Assembly: GCF_037997115.1 (NCBI RefSeq) | Contig: NZ_CP150484.1 | Span: forward strand, 1,565,014 to 1,629,013 | DNA length: 64,000 bases | Source of the DNA: Amycolatopsis coloradensis | Lineage (GTDB): Bacteria > Actinomycetota > Actinomycetes > Mycobacteriales > Pseudonocardiaceae | Reading direction: 5' to 3' | In this document: in pieces, positions 1 through 7,475 of the stretch | Numbering within the stretch: position 1 is the first letter of the stretch | Layout of the letters: every line of letters begins with the position of its first letter | Position numbers and translations under genes: made by a program | Notes under the pieces: generated by a model | Seen by the model: the letters and a program-made list of their open reading frames with translations, nothing else | What the model was told of the DNA's origin: nothing | Databases searched by the model: none

Positions 1-82
1 TCCGGTGGACCAAACGGTTCGAGTGGATCTCCGACGATCCGGCGGGCCGCTTCTTTGTTGTGGGGGTGAATTACACGCATGG

Positions 83-98
83 CGTTTCACGTGAAACG
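83..98. promoter_or_regulatory. parS site (ParB binding), perfect palindrome
   Basis: The 16-mer CGTTTCACGTGAAACG is a perfect palindrome and matches the bacterial parS consensus TGTTTCACGTGAAACA at the central 14 positions. It lies 134 bp upstream of rsmG and about 1.8 kb upstream of parB, the usual origin-proximal location. Confidence 0.93.
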
Positions 99-114
99 GA
101 CGAGGCGAGTGGAG

Positions 115-123
115 TTGTCCACA
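115..123 (+). promoter_or_regulatory. DnaA-box-like 9-mer
   Basis: TTGTCCACA is the preferred DnaA box of high-GC actinomycetes. It stands alone between the two parS sites. A single box is not evidence of an origin; it may be a titration or regulatory site. Confidence 0.4.
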
Positions 124-177
124 ACTTCGGACTGCCTCCCCGCTTTACGGTCGGCGTCATGGACAATCAGTGGAGCG

Positions 178-193
178 CGTTTCACGTGAAACG
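178..193. promoter_or_regulatory. parS site (ParB binding), perfect palindrome
   Basis: Second copy of CGTTTCACGTGAAACG, identical to the site at 83–98 and only 24 bp upstream of the rsmG start. ParB loaded here could also affect rsmG transcription (inference). Confidence 0.93.
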
Positions 194-216
194 GCGTCGA
201 GGGTTGAGGAGCGAGA

Positions 217-897
217 GTGGGCTTGGACGGGGTCGCCGCATCGGTACGGAGTGCGGCATCGGAAGTATTCGGAGACCGCGTCGAGCAAGCCGTCGGCTAC
301 GTCGAACTCCTGGAGCGGCACGGCGTCGAGCGTGGGCTCATCGGGCCCCGGGAGGTCGACCGGCTATGGGAGCGTCACGTCCTCAACTCCGCCGTGATCG
401 GTGAGCGGATTCCGGACGGCGCCCGCGTGGTCGACGTCGGCTCGGGGGCGGGGCTTCCGGGTGTACCGCTCGCGATCAGCCGGCCGGACCTCGATATCGT
501 TCTGCTCGAACCGATGGCCCGCCGGGTCGACTGGCTGGCCGAGGTTGCCGAGAAGCTGGAACTCCCCATCACCGTTGTCCGCGGGCGCGCGGAGGAGCGG
601 CAGGTACGTGAGGAGCTCGGTGGCGCGGATGTCGTCACCGCCCGGGCGGTCGCTCCGTTGGCCCGGCTCGCGAACTGGTGCCTCCCGCTCGTGCGTCCCC
701 AAGGTGCTCTGGTCGCCCTCAAAGGAGCGAGCGCTGGAGAGGAAATCGAACGCGATCGCGCCGCCGTCCGGAAGGCCGGCGGCGGCGAACCGGAAGTCTT
801 CGAGTGTGGCACCAAGGCGCTCGAGGTTCCGAGCACGGTCGTCGTGATCCACCGTCTGCCCCCGAAACCGTCGCGACAGCGCGGCAGGCGCAGCTAG
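217..897 (+). CDS. rsmG: 16S rRNA (guanine527-N7)-methyltransferase RsmG
   Basis: RsmG (GidB) transfers a methyl group from S-adenosylmethionine to N7 of G527 in 16S rRNA; in several bacteria its loss gives low-level streptomycin resistance. The 226-residue product has the class I methyltransferase SAM loop VVDVGSGAGLPG near residues 70–80, then VLLEP and the VVTARAVAPL segment typical of RsmG. The GTG start at 217 is preceded by GAGGAG five bases upstream. The gene sits directly upstream of parA with a degenerate parS in the 64-bp gap, the conserved origin-proximal order of actinobacteria. Length is normal for the family. Confidence 0.95.
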   Translation: MGLDGVAASVRSAASEVFGDRVEQAVGYVELLERHGVERGLIGPREVDRLWERHVLNSAVIGERIPDGARVVDVGSGAGLPGVPLAISRPDLDIVLLEPMARRVDWLAEVAEKLELPITVVRGRAEERQVREELGGADVVTARAVAPLARLANWCLPLVRPQGALVALKGASAGEEIERDRAAVRKAGGGEPEVFECGTKALEVPSTVVVIHRLPPKPSRQRGRRS

Positions 898-900
898 ACC

Positions 901-916
901 GGTTCCACGTGAAACA
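901..916. promoter_or_regulatory. parS-like site between rsmG and parA
   Basis: GGTTCCACGTGAAACA matches the parS consensus at 14 of 16 positions; the right half is perfect. It lies in the rsmG–parA gap, a position where actinobacterial parS sites are common, and could let ParB influence parAB expression. Confidence 0.75.
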
Positions 917-961
917 ACGCAGAACGACTCTCACGTCCACTACAGAGGAGGCTCGAGACCG

Positions 962-1891
962 GTGACTCCCCCGCCGTCCGACCCTGCGAGCGCCGGCCAG
1001 GAACTCGGCTGGACGCCCATCGCCGAAGAAGCCGTCCGCGCCGCCAGCGTGCTGCACCCCAAGGAGGGTGCGCTCCCCCGGCCGAACCGCCGGCGGGTGC
1101 TGACGGTCGCCAACCAGAAGGGCGGCGTCGGCAAGACGACGAGCACGGTGAACCTCGCCGCCGCCCTGGCCGTGCACGGACTCAAGACGCTCGTGATCGA
1201 CCTCGACCCTCAGGGCAACGCGAGCACCGCGCTCGATATCGACCACCGCTCCGGCACGCCGTCGATCTACGAGGTACTGATCGGCGAGGTGTCGCTCGCC
1301 GAGGCGGCGGCCCAGAGCGAGCAGTCGCCCAACCTCTATTGCGTGCCCGCGACCATCGACCTTGCCGGCGCCGAGATCGAACTCGTCTCCATGGCCTCAC
1401 GCGAGATGCGGCTCAAGGAGGCGCTGTCGTCCGAGATCCTCGACGAGATCGGCGTCGACTACGTCTTCATCGACTGCCCGCCGTCGCTCGGCCTGCTGAC
1501 CGTCAACGCGATGGTCGCCGCGCAGGAGGTGCTGATCCCGATCCAGTGCGAGTACTACGCGCTCGAAGGTCTGGGTCAGCTGCTGAGCAACATCGAGCTC
1601 GTCCAGGCGCACCTGAACCGTGAACTCAGCGTTTCCACGATCCTGCTCACCATGTACGACGGCCGGACGAAGCTGGCCGATCAGGTGACGAACGAGGTCC
1701 GGAACCACTTCGGGGACACTGTTCTCAAGACGGTGATCCCGCGCAGCGTGAAGGTCTCCGAAGCCCCCGGATACGGGCAGACGGTCCTCGCGTACGACCC
1801 GGGTTCCCGGGGTGCGATGAGCTACGTGGACGCGGCCAAGGAGATCGCGCAACGTGGGGTGGAGATGAAGGAAAGGAGCGGTACGGCATGA
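962..1891 (+). CDS. parA: Chromosome-partitioning ATPase ParA (Soj)
   Basis: ParA is a deviant-Walker ATPase that binds nucleoid DNA and moves ParB–parS complexes to segregate newly replicated origins. The 309-residue product has the deviant P-loop [11 protein letters not shown] at residues 51–61, switch [10 protein letters not shown] and Walker [10 protein letters not shown], all intact. A roughly 45-residue N-terminal extension precedes the ATPase fold, as in other actinobacteria. GTG start at 962 with GAGGAGG about ten bases upstream. Its stop overlaps the parB start (ATGA), so the two are translationally coupled. Confidence 0.95.
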   Translation: MTPPPSDPASAGQELGWTPIAEEAVRAASVLHPKEGALPRPNRRRVLTVANQKGGVGKTTSTVNLAAALAVHGLKTLVIDLDPQGNASTALDIDHRSGTPSIYEVLIGEVSLAEAAAQSEQSPNLYCVPATIDLAGAEIELVSMASREMRLKEALSSEILDEIGVDYVFIDCPPSLGLLTVNAMVAAQEVLIPIQCEYYALEGLGQLLSNIELVQAHLNRELSVSTILLTMYDGRTKLADQVTNEVRNHFGDTVLKTVIPRSVKVSEAPGYGQTVLAYDPGSRGAMSYVDAAKEIAQRGVEMKERSGTA

Positions 1892-2904
1892 GCGAGCGCA
1901 GAGGGGGGCTCGGGCGCGGGCTCGCCGCCCTGATCCCCACCGGCCCGCCTCCGGGTTCGGCGACCCCTGCAGAGAACGGCTCCCCTGTCCCGTCCGCGCC
2001 CGCGAGCAAGCCCGCCGGGCCGGACGACAAGGGCTGGTTCGCGGCCAACGGCGCGGCCGGTTCGCACGGCGGAACGGTCGCCGGCGCGGTCTACCGCGAG
2101 GTGCCGGTCAGCCAGATCAAGCCGAACCCGAAGCAGCCGCGGCAGGTCTTCGACGAGGACGCGCTCAACGAGCTGGAGCACTCGATCCGCGAGTTCGGGC
2201 TCATGCAGCCCATCGTGGTCCGGGAGCTCGGCTCCGACGAGTACGAACTCGTCATGGGCGAGCGGCGCCTGCGTGCCTCCCAGCTGGCGGAGCTGGAGGC
2301 GATCCCGGCGATCGTCCGCCAGACCGCCGACGAGGCGATGCTGCGCGACGCGCTGCTCGAGAACATCCACCGCGTTCAGCTCAACCCGCTTGAAGAGGCG
2401 GCAGCTTATCAGCAGCTGCTCGACGAGTTCGCGGTCACGCACGAGGAGCTGGCGAGCCGGATCGGGCGCAGCCGTCCGGTCATCACCAACACGATCCGCT
2501 TGCTCAAACTCCCCCTCGCGGTCCAGCGGCGGGTCGCGGCCGGGGTGCTTTCGGCGGGTCATGCGCGGGCACTCCTCTCCCTCGAAGACGCCGACAGTCA
2601 GGAAGAGCTGGCCGCCCGGATCGTCGCGGAAGGCATGTCGGTCCGCGCGACCGAGGAAGCCGTCACGCTCAAGAAGAGCGAAAAACCGGCCAAGCCGAAG
2701 CCCGCTCCCCGCAAGCCGATCCAGGCTCCCGGTCTCCAGGAGTTGGCGAACCGGCTTTCGGACCGGTTCGACACGCGCGTGAAGGTCGACTTGGGCCGCC
2801 GCAAGGGGCGGATCACGCTCGAATTCGGCTCCGTCGACGATCTTGAACGCATCGTGGCGCTGATGGACCAAAATCAGGCAAATCAGACACGTGAAACCGA
2901 TTAG
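1888..2904 (+). CDS. parB: Chromosome-partitioning protein ParB (Spo0J)
   Basis: ParB is the CTP-dependent DNA clamp that loads at parS and recruits ParA and SMC. Within 338 residues: a low-complexity Gly/Pro/Ala linker near residues 20–70, the N-terminal CTPase domain with the [13 protein letters not shown] segment containing the GERR motif, the parS-reading helix-turn-helix ([24 protein letters not shown]), and a C-terminal dimerisation domain rich in basic residues. The N-terminal GRGLAALIP motif is the short ParA-contacting peptide. The start overlaps the parA stop by 4 nt. Confidence 0.95.
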   Translation: MSERRGGLGRGLAALIPTGPPPGSATPAENGSPVPSAPASKPAGPDDKGWFAANGAAGSHGGTVAGAVYREVPVSQIKPNPKQPRQVFDEDALNELEHSIREFGLMQPIVVRELGSDEYELVMGERRLRASQLAELEAIPAIVRQTADEAMLRDALLENIHRVQLNPLEEAAAYQQLLDEFAVTHEELASRIGRSRPVITNTIRLLKLPLAVQRRVAAGVLSAGHARALLSLEDADSQEELAARIVAEGMSVRATEEAVTLKKSEKPAKPKPAPRKPIQAPGLQELANRLSDRFDTRVKVDLGRRKGRITLEFGSVDDLERIVALMDQNQANQTRETD

Positions 2905-2989
2905 GGATCACCCCGGGCCGTTTTGTCACGGTGACGATAGCTGGGTGTCGACAAGGGAATAACGCTGAGTACTTGAACTGGGGGCAAGT

Positions 2990-3661
2990 ATGAAGGGGTT
3001 GTTCGGCGGTCGAAATCCGCGCGCGGTGATCTTCGACTGCGACGGATTGCTCATGGACACCGAGCCGTGTTGGTCCGTCGCCGAGACCGAGCTGTTCGCG
3101 CGGCGAGGTTTGCCCTTCGGGCCGGACGAGAAGGCATCGATGATCGGCAAGTCGCTCACGGCCGCCGCCGACGCGATGGCGGCGGCGTTCGGCGAACCCG
3201 AGGGCAGCGCCGAGATCGCGGCCGAGTTGCTGAGGTTGGTGACCGAAGTCGTCACCGCGAAAGCGGAGGCGATGCCCGGCGCGCGAGAGTTGGTCGAACT
3301 GACCGCCGCCGCCGTCCCGGTCGCCGTCGCGAGCAACTCGCCCCGGGCGCTTCTCGAAGCCGCACTCAGGCGCGGTGGACTTTCGGCGATGTTTCCCGTG
3401 AAACTGGCCGCCGACGAGGTGGCCGCGCCGAAGCCGGATCCGGAGATGTACTTGACCGCTTGCGCGCTGCTTGACGTCGAGCCCGTCGACGCGTTGGCGT
3501 TCGAGGATTCGATGACCGGTCTCCGGTCGGTGCGAGCGGCCGGGGTGACCGTCATCGGGGTCCCCACACTGAAGCGGGAGGACTTCCCCGCCGATGTCGT
3601 GATCGGCTCCCTGCGCGACGACGAGCTGCTGGCCTGGATCCGCGGCTGGCCTCGGCGGTGA
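2990..3661 (+). CDS. HAD-family phosphatase (beta-phosphoglucomutase-like)
   Basis: Haloacid-dehalogenase hydrolases use an aspartate nucleophile and Mg2+ to cleave small phosphoesters; the exact substrate cannot be read from sequence. The 223-residue product shows motif I FDCDGLLMDTE (nucleophile and acid/base Asp near residues 15–17), motif II ASNSPR, the motif III lysine in APKPDPEMY and the motif IV acidic pair EDSMTGLRS. Size and cap position fit the subfamily of beta-phosphoglucomutase, phosphoglycolate and sugar-phosphate phosphatases. ATG at 2990. Its stop overlaps the GTG of the next, interrupted gene. A parS-like sequence lies inside it at 3390–3405. Confidence 0.88.
   Translation: MKGLFGGRNPRAVIFDCDGLLMDTEPCWSVAETELFARRGLPFGPDEKASMIGKSLTAAADAMAAAFGEPEGSAEIAAELLRLVTEVVTAKAEAMPGARELVELTAAAVPVAVASNSPRALLEAALRRGGLSAMFPVKLAADEVAAPKPDPEMYLTACALLDVEPVDALAFEDSMTGLRSVRAAGVTVIGVPTLKREDFPADVVIGSLRDDELLAWIRGWPRR
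3390..3405. promoter_or_regulatory. Degenerate parS-like sequence inside HAD gene
   Basis: TGTTTCCCGTGAAACT matches the parS consensus at 14 of 16 positions, with one mismatch in the core. It encodes the FPVKL segment of the HAD protein, so it could be coincidence; proximity to parB makes it worth listing. Confidence 0.4.
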
Positions 3662-4041
3662 CCGGTCTCCCCTTCGTCCGCTTCCAGAGCCCGGCCCGCG
3701 ATGAGCGGGGAAACTTCACCGGCGTCTTCGGTCTCGTCAACGGGCTGGCCCGAGCCGGACGCCTGACTGCCGAGCAGGAAGCCTTCCGTCGGGCGAACAA
3801 CGACTGATACGACGCGAATATCATCAACCCGGCACATACCGATCCGAGCGTCTACGACTCGGAGGTCAATCCCGGGGCCGCAGCGTGGTTCAAGACCACC
3901 GCTCGTGTCTTCATCGAGCGGGTCGACGGCTACCTGGCGATTCTGGAGGCGCACGAGATCCCGTGCGAGACCGTCCGGTCGGCGAATCCGGGACGGATCG
4001 TCTACGAAGACGAGTACCAGGTAGTCGTCGTCCAGAACTGA
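3658..4041 (+). pseudogene. Conserved hypothetical gene interrupted by in-frame TGA
   Basis: A GTG at 3658 overlaps the HAD stop and opens a frame of 127 codons ending at TGA 4039–4041, broken only by a TGA at 3805–3807 (codon 50). Both sides have coding-like base use, and the protein reads smoothly through it: ...RRANND-stop-YDANIINPAHTDPSVYD...GRIVYEDEYQVVVVQN. Tryptophan (TGG) is the natural reading of the interrupted codon, since the context looks like an NNxWYDxN motif. I do not recognise a function. It could be a recent nonsense mutation, a sequencing error or, less likely, recoding. Two fragments of 49 and 77 residues would result otherwise. Confidence 0.75.
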
Positions 4042-4046
4042 AAGAC

Positions 4047-4997
4047 TCAGCTCTTGCGGGAAATCGCCCGTCCCACGAGGTCGGCGAAGACCGAGCCGAG
4101 GGTGGCACCGGAGGCCTCGATCGCCACCGGGACGATCGACGTCTCGGTCAGGCCCGGGGACAGGTTCACCGCGAGGAAGTAGACCGTGCCGTCTTCGGCG
4201 ACCACGGCGTCGGTGCGGGAGATGTCGCGAAGCCCGAGTTGCCGGTGCACGGCGACGGCCAGCTCGCTGACCGCCTTGGCGGCGTCGTCGGGGATCCGCG
4301 CGGGGGTGAAGAAATCGGTCAGCCCGGCGGTGTAGCGGGCGGTGTAGTCGTACACGCCGCTCTCCGGCACGATCTCGACCGCGGGCAGGGCCTCGGGGCC
4401 CTCCGCGCCTTCGATGACCGTCACGGCCACCTCAACGCCGGATACGAACTTCTCGGCGAGAACGGTGTCTCCGTAAGCGAAGCAGCCGACCATCGCGCCG
4501 GGCATTTCAGCGGCGTCCTTGACGACCTGGGCGCCCAGCGCCGAACCGCCCTGGTCCGGCTTGAGGATCATGGGCAGGCCCAGCGTCTCGACCATCGAGT
4601 CGAGCACGGCCTGCGCGCCGAGTTCGCGGAAGGTGCTGTGCGGCAGCACGACCCAGTCCGGCGTGGTGAAACCCGCGTCGGCGACGAGTGCCTTGGCCGT
4701 CGGCTTGTCCCACGCGCGGCGGCAGCCCCGCGAACTGGTGCCGACGTAAGGCACATCGAGCATCTCCAGCACCGTCTGCACCGCGCCGTTCTCCCCCTCA
4801 CCACCGTGAAGGGCGACGATGGCCGCGTCAGGCCGCTGGGTGCGCAGGCGTTCGAGCAGGCCCGCGTCGGTGTCCCACTCCTCGACGATGAGACCTTCCG
4901 CCCGCAACGCGACCGAGAGCCGGCGTCCGGAGCGGAGAGAGACATCGCGTTCGTGGGAAAGTCCGCCTGCGAGTACGGCAACGGTGCGGTCGACCAC
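4047..4997 (-). CDS. D-alanine--D-alanine ligase-like ATP-grasp protein
   Basis: Ddl enzymes join two D-alanines with ATP for peptidoglycan. This 316-residue protein has the family's order of motifs: N-terminal AVLAGGLSHERDVSL, LHGGEGENG, the ATP-binding PMILKPDQGGSALG, EKFVSGVEVAVTVIEG, the substrate-loop VYDYTARY and a C-terminal FLAVNLSPGLTETS. In authentic Ddl the last motif reads xxExNxxPGxT with a Mg2+-binding Glu; here that position is Ala, so activity or substrate may differ. The GTG start at 4997 has AAAGGAG five bases upstream; a longer reading would run into the aminotransferase. It lies 34 bp downstream of the aminotransferase, probably in one operon. Confidence 0.8.
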   Translation of the reverse strand: MVDRTVAVLAGGLSHERDVSLRSGRRLSVALRAEGLIVEEWDTDAGLLERLRTQRPDAAIVALHGGEGENGAVQTVLEMLDVPYVGTSSRGCRRAWDKPTAKALVADAGFTTPDWVVLPHSTFRELGAQAVLDSMVETLGLPMILKPDQGGSALGAQVVKDAAEMPGAMVGCFAYGDTVLAEKFVSGVEVAVTVIEGAEGPEALPAVEIVPESGVYDYTARYTAGLTDFFTPARIPDDAAKAVSELAVAVHRQLGLRDISRTDAVVAEDGTVYFLAVNLSPGLTETSIVPVAIEASGATLGSVFADLVGRAISRKS

Positions 4998-5031
4998 CGA
5001 GACTCCTTTGTGCTTGGGGACGTACGGCCGA

Positions 5032-6363
5032 TCAGACCGTGTCCGGAGAGGGGTTCTGCGGCCCCGAGATCGAGCGTGGGCTCGCGTTACCGAAGGTACG
5101 CGCGAGGTCCATTTCGGACTCGAGCACAGCGGCGAGCCGCCGGACACCTTCGCGGATCCGCTCGGGCGTCGGGTAGCAGTAGGAAAGTCGAAGCTGTCTG
5201 CTGCCGAAACCGTCGGCGTAGAAACCGGTCCCGGAGGCGTACGCGACGCGGGCCGTGACGGCCCGCGGCAGCATCGCCTTCGTGTCCACGCCCTCGGGGA
5301 CGGTCATCCAGACGTAGAAACCGCCATCGGGTTTGGTCCAGCTGCAACCGGCGGGCATGTGCTGATCGAGCGCGGACAGGATCGCGTCCCGTCGCTCCCG
5401 GTAGTTTTCGCGGAAGGTCTTGATCTGCCCCATCCAGTCGTGCGTCGAGAGGTATCGCGACACGATCAACTGGTTAAGCGTCGGCGGACAAAGCGTCGCG
5501 GACTCGGCCGCGAGCACGAGTTTCTCCCGGATGGCATGCGGCGCGAGCACCCAGCCGACCCGCAGGCCGGAAGCGAACGTCTTCGAGAAAGAGCCCAGGT
5601 AGACGACGTTGTCGGGGTCGATCGAGCGGAGCGCGGGGTACGTCTGACCGCCGAAGCCGAGCAGTCCGTACGGGTTGTCCTCGACGATGAGGATGTCGTT
5701 CTCCCGGCAGATCTCCACGATCTCCGCGCGCCGCTCGACGGCCAGCGTGACGCCGCCGGGGTTGTGGAAGTTGGGGATCGTGTAGAGGAACTTGACCCGG
5801 CGGCCCGCTTTCCGCGTCTCCGCGAGCGCGGCACGGAGCCCCTCGGGGACCAGGCCGTGGTCGTCCATCGCGACATGGACGACGTCCGCCTGGTACGCGG
5901 CGAACGAACCCAGCGCGCCGACGTACGACGGGCCCTCGGCGATGATGACGTCACCCGGATCGCAGAACAGCCGGGTGACCATGTCGAGCCCCATCTGGGA
6001 GCCGACCGTCACGACGACGTCGTCCGGGTGGGCCTTGATGCCCTCGAGGGCCATGATTTCGCAGATCTGCTCACGCAGCGACGGGATGCCGTGCGCGGAG
6101 CCGTACTGGAGCGCGACCAGGCCGTCTTGGGCGATGAGTTCGCCGACCTGCGCGGACAGCGTGTCCAACGGGAGCGCGGCGAGGTTCGGCATCCCGCCGG
6201 CGAGCGACACCACTTCGGGGCGACTGGCCACCGCGAACAAGGCCCTGATCTCGGAAGCAGTCATCCCGGCCGTACGAGCGGCGTAGCGGTCGAGATGAGG
6301 GTCGAGGTTGTGTCGGCCGGGCTCCGGCCGGACAGGGCGGTTCTCGGTCATCAGGCGCTTCAC
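5032..6363 (-). CDS. PLP-dependent aminotransferase (fold type I, LysN/MocR-like)
   Basis: A 443-residue class I/II aminotransferase related to 2-aminoadipate and aromatic aminotransferases and to the catalytic half of MocR regulators, but without a GntR helix-turn-helix. Visible motifs: VVSLAGGMPN near the N terminus, the PLP-stacking YGSAHGIPSLR, TIPNFHNPGG, VEDNPYG, the Schiff-base lysine in LGSFSKTFASGLRVGW and the carboxylate-binding Arg in RQLRLSYC. The substrate is unknown. Two in-frame ATGs (6363 and 6351) are possible starts. It is upstream of, and co-directional with, the Ddl-like gene, so a D-amino-acid or peptide role is an inference only. Confidence 0.85.
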   Translation of the reverse strand: MKRLMTENRPVRPEPGRHNLDPHLDRYAARTAGMTASEIRALFAVASRPEVVSLAGGMPNLAALPLDTLSAQVGELIAQDGLVALQYGSAHGIPSLREQICEIMALEGIKAHPDDVVVTVGSQMGLDMVTRLFCDPGDVIIAEGPSYVGALGSFAAYQADVVHVAMDDHGLVPEGLRAALAETRKAGRRVKFLYTIPNFHNPGGVTLAVERRAEIVEICRENDILIVEDNPYGLLGFGGQTYPALRSIDPDNVVYLGSFSKTFASGLRVGWVLAPHAIREKLVLAAESATLCPPTLNQLIVSRYLSTHDWMGQIKTFRENYRERRDAILSALDQHMPAGCSWTKPDGGFYVWMTVPEGVDTKAMLPRAVTARVAYASGTGFYADGFGSRQLRLSYCYPTPERIREGVRRLAAVLESEMDLARTFGNASPRSISGPQNPSPDTV

Positions 6364-6546
6364 CCGGCTTCGAAGTGGACATAGTCGCTACCGACTGGTA
6401 GTTCCATCGAGTGTAACCACCCTCCCTTGAGGGGCCCTGGCCTTTCGGTGTTCATCACATCGGCCTATCCTCGGTCTGGACCCCTTCAGTGAGCCCTGCT
6501 CGGGACAAGGCTGCGTCGGGTGTTCCTCATTCAGGGAGGTTTGTCT

Positions 6547-7191
6547 GTGTCGCGTCGCGTCGTGGGCGTAACCCTGGACAACCTCGAGCACCTGCCCAAG
6601 AGCTGCCGCCGCTGCGTGTACTGGGAGCTGGCGCCGCATCTGAAGGCGCAGGCCGAGGAATACGGCGCGACAGAGGTCGAAAAGGAAGCCTGGGTCTCCA
6701 GCGTGCTGTTGGAGTGGGGTTCCTGCGGCCGGATCGTCTACAGCGACACCCTGCCCGTCGGTTTCGTGCTCTACGCGCCACCGAACGCCGTGCCGCGCTC
6801 GCTGGCTTTCCCGACTTCGCCTCCCGGGCCCGACGCGGTCCTGCTGACCGCCTTCCAGGTGCTTCCCGAATTCCAGGGCGGCGGGCTCGGCCGGATGCTG
6901 GTGCAGGCCGTCGCGAAGGACCTCACCAAACGCGGGGTTCGCGCGATCGAGGCCTTCGGGGACGCCAAGCCCGACGAGACCGATCCGGACGGCGGGCACA
7001 GTTGTGTCCTGCCCGCCGCGTTCCTGCAGAGCGTCGGGTTCAAGACCGTGCGGCCGCATCCGCGGTGGCCGCGGCTGCGGCTGGAACTGCGGTCGGCGAT
7101 CTCGTGGAAGGAAGACGTGGAGGCGGCCCTCGAACGGCTGCTCGGCCAGGTCACCATCACGACGGCCGAGCCGAGCATGGGCCGCGCCTGA
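6547..7191 (+). CDS. GNAT-family N-acetyltransferase
   Basis: GNAT enzymes transfer acetyl from acetyl-CoA to an amine. The 214-residue protein has the acetyl-CoA-binding segment AFQVLPEFQGGGLGRMLVQAV (Q/RxxGxG/A type) in the middle and an N-terminal CRRCVYWE Cys pair. GTG at 6547 is favoured because GGGAGG lies seven bases upstream. An orthologous uncharacterised gene occupies the same place between parAB and cwlM in mycobacteria. It is divergent from the aminotransferase gene; the 183-bp gap must hold both promoters. Confidence 0.75.
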   Translation: MSRRVVGVTLDNLEHLPKSCRRCVYWELAPHLKAQAEEYGATEVEKEAWVSSVLLEWGSCGRIVYSDTLPVGFVLYAPPNAVPRSLAFPTSPPGPDAVLLTAFQVLPEFQGGGLGRMLVQAVAKDLTKRGVRAIEAFGDAKPDETDPDGGHSCVLPAAFLQSVGFKTVRPHPRWPRLRLELRSAISWKEDVEAALERLLGQVTITTAEPSMGRA

Positions 7192-7259
7192 CCTTCTTCG
7201 CCCCGCTTTAGCAGAGTTCCAGAGCGCGCGCAGCAGCCATCCCCCTGCCTGGGGACAGC

Positions 7260-7322
7260 TGTGGGTAACCCGTCGAGTTATCCACAGATCGCTGCTAGGA
7301 GCGGTGGAAAATCTGTGGATGG
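7260..7322. promoter_or_regulatory. Cluster of DnaA-box-like sequences
   Basis: Within 63 bp there are TGTGGGTAA (7260–7268, reverse of TTACCCACA), a perfect TTATCCACA (7278–7286) and TGTGGATGG (7314–7322, reverse of CCATCCACA). They lie in the 284-bp space between two convergent genes, GNAT and cwlM, so they are unlikely to be promoter elements. A DnaA-titrating locus is one possibility. The rest of the space (7323–7475) is G-rich with nothing I can name. Confidence 0.4.
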
Positions 7323-7475
7323 GTAGGCTGGACTTGGGGACGCCCCCCGGGAAGGGTGGGGGCTGCGCGCCGGGTGGAGCTAGGGGTGGCGTACTCGGGG
7401 GACGGGGCACACAACCGGTTGTGCCGAGGGCGTCGGCAGAGGGATGTGCGCCCGCGTGCGGGTGTGGAGGACTGG

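Larger units (their letters stand above)
1..216. other. Region upstream of rsmG (no gene called)
   Basis: This stretch holds two perfect parS palindromes and one DnaA-box-like 9-mer, each listed separately. A frame open from base 3 runs through both parS sites and into rsmG; I do not call it because it overlaps rsmG for almost 190 bases and has no recognisable product. The first 60 bases could be the tail of an upstream gene, but I cannot identify it. Confidence 0.5.

Noticed and set aside
60-404. Open frame overlapping parS sites and the rsmG start
   Set aside because: It contains two parS palindromes, overlaps rsmG extensively and its translation has no domain-like features.
2883-2898. parS-like half-site at the end of parB
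   Set aside because: Only 11 of 16 positions match; one half is unrelated to the consensus.
3805-3807. TGA as selenocysteine codon
   Set aside because: No SECIS-like hairpin directly downstream was found by eye, and context suggests Trp.
7260-7322. Chromosomal origin oriC
   Set aside because: Only three boxes and no dnaA or dnaN nearby; oriC is expected left of rsmG, outside the window.
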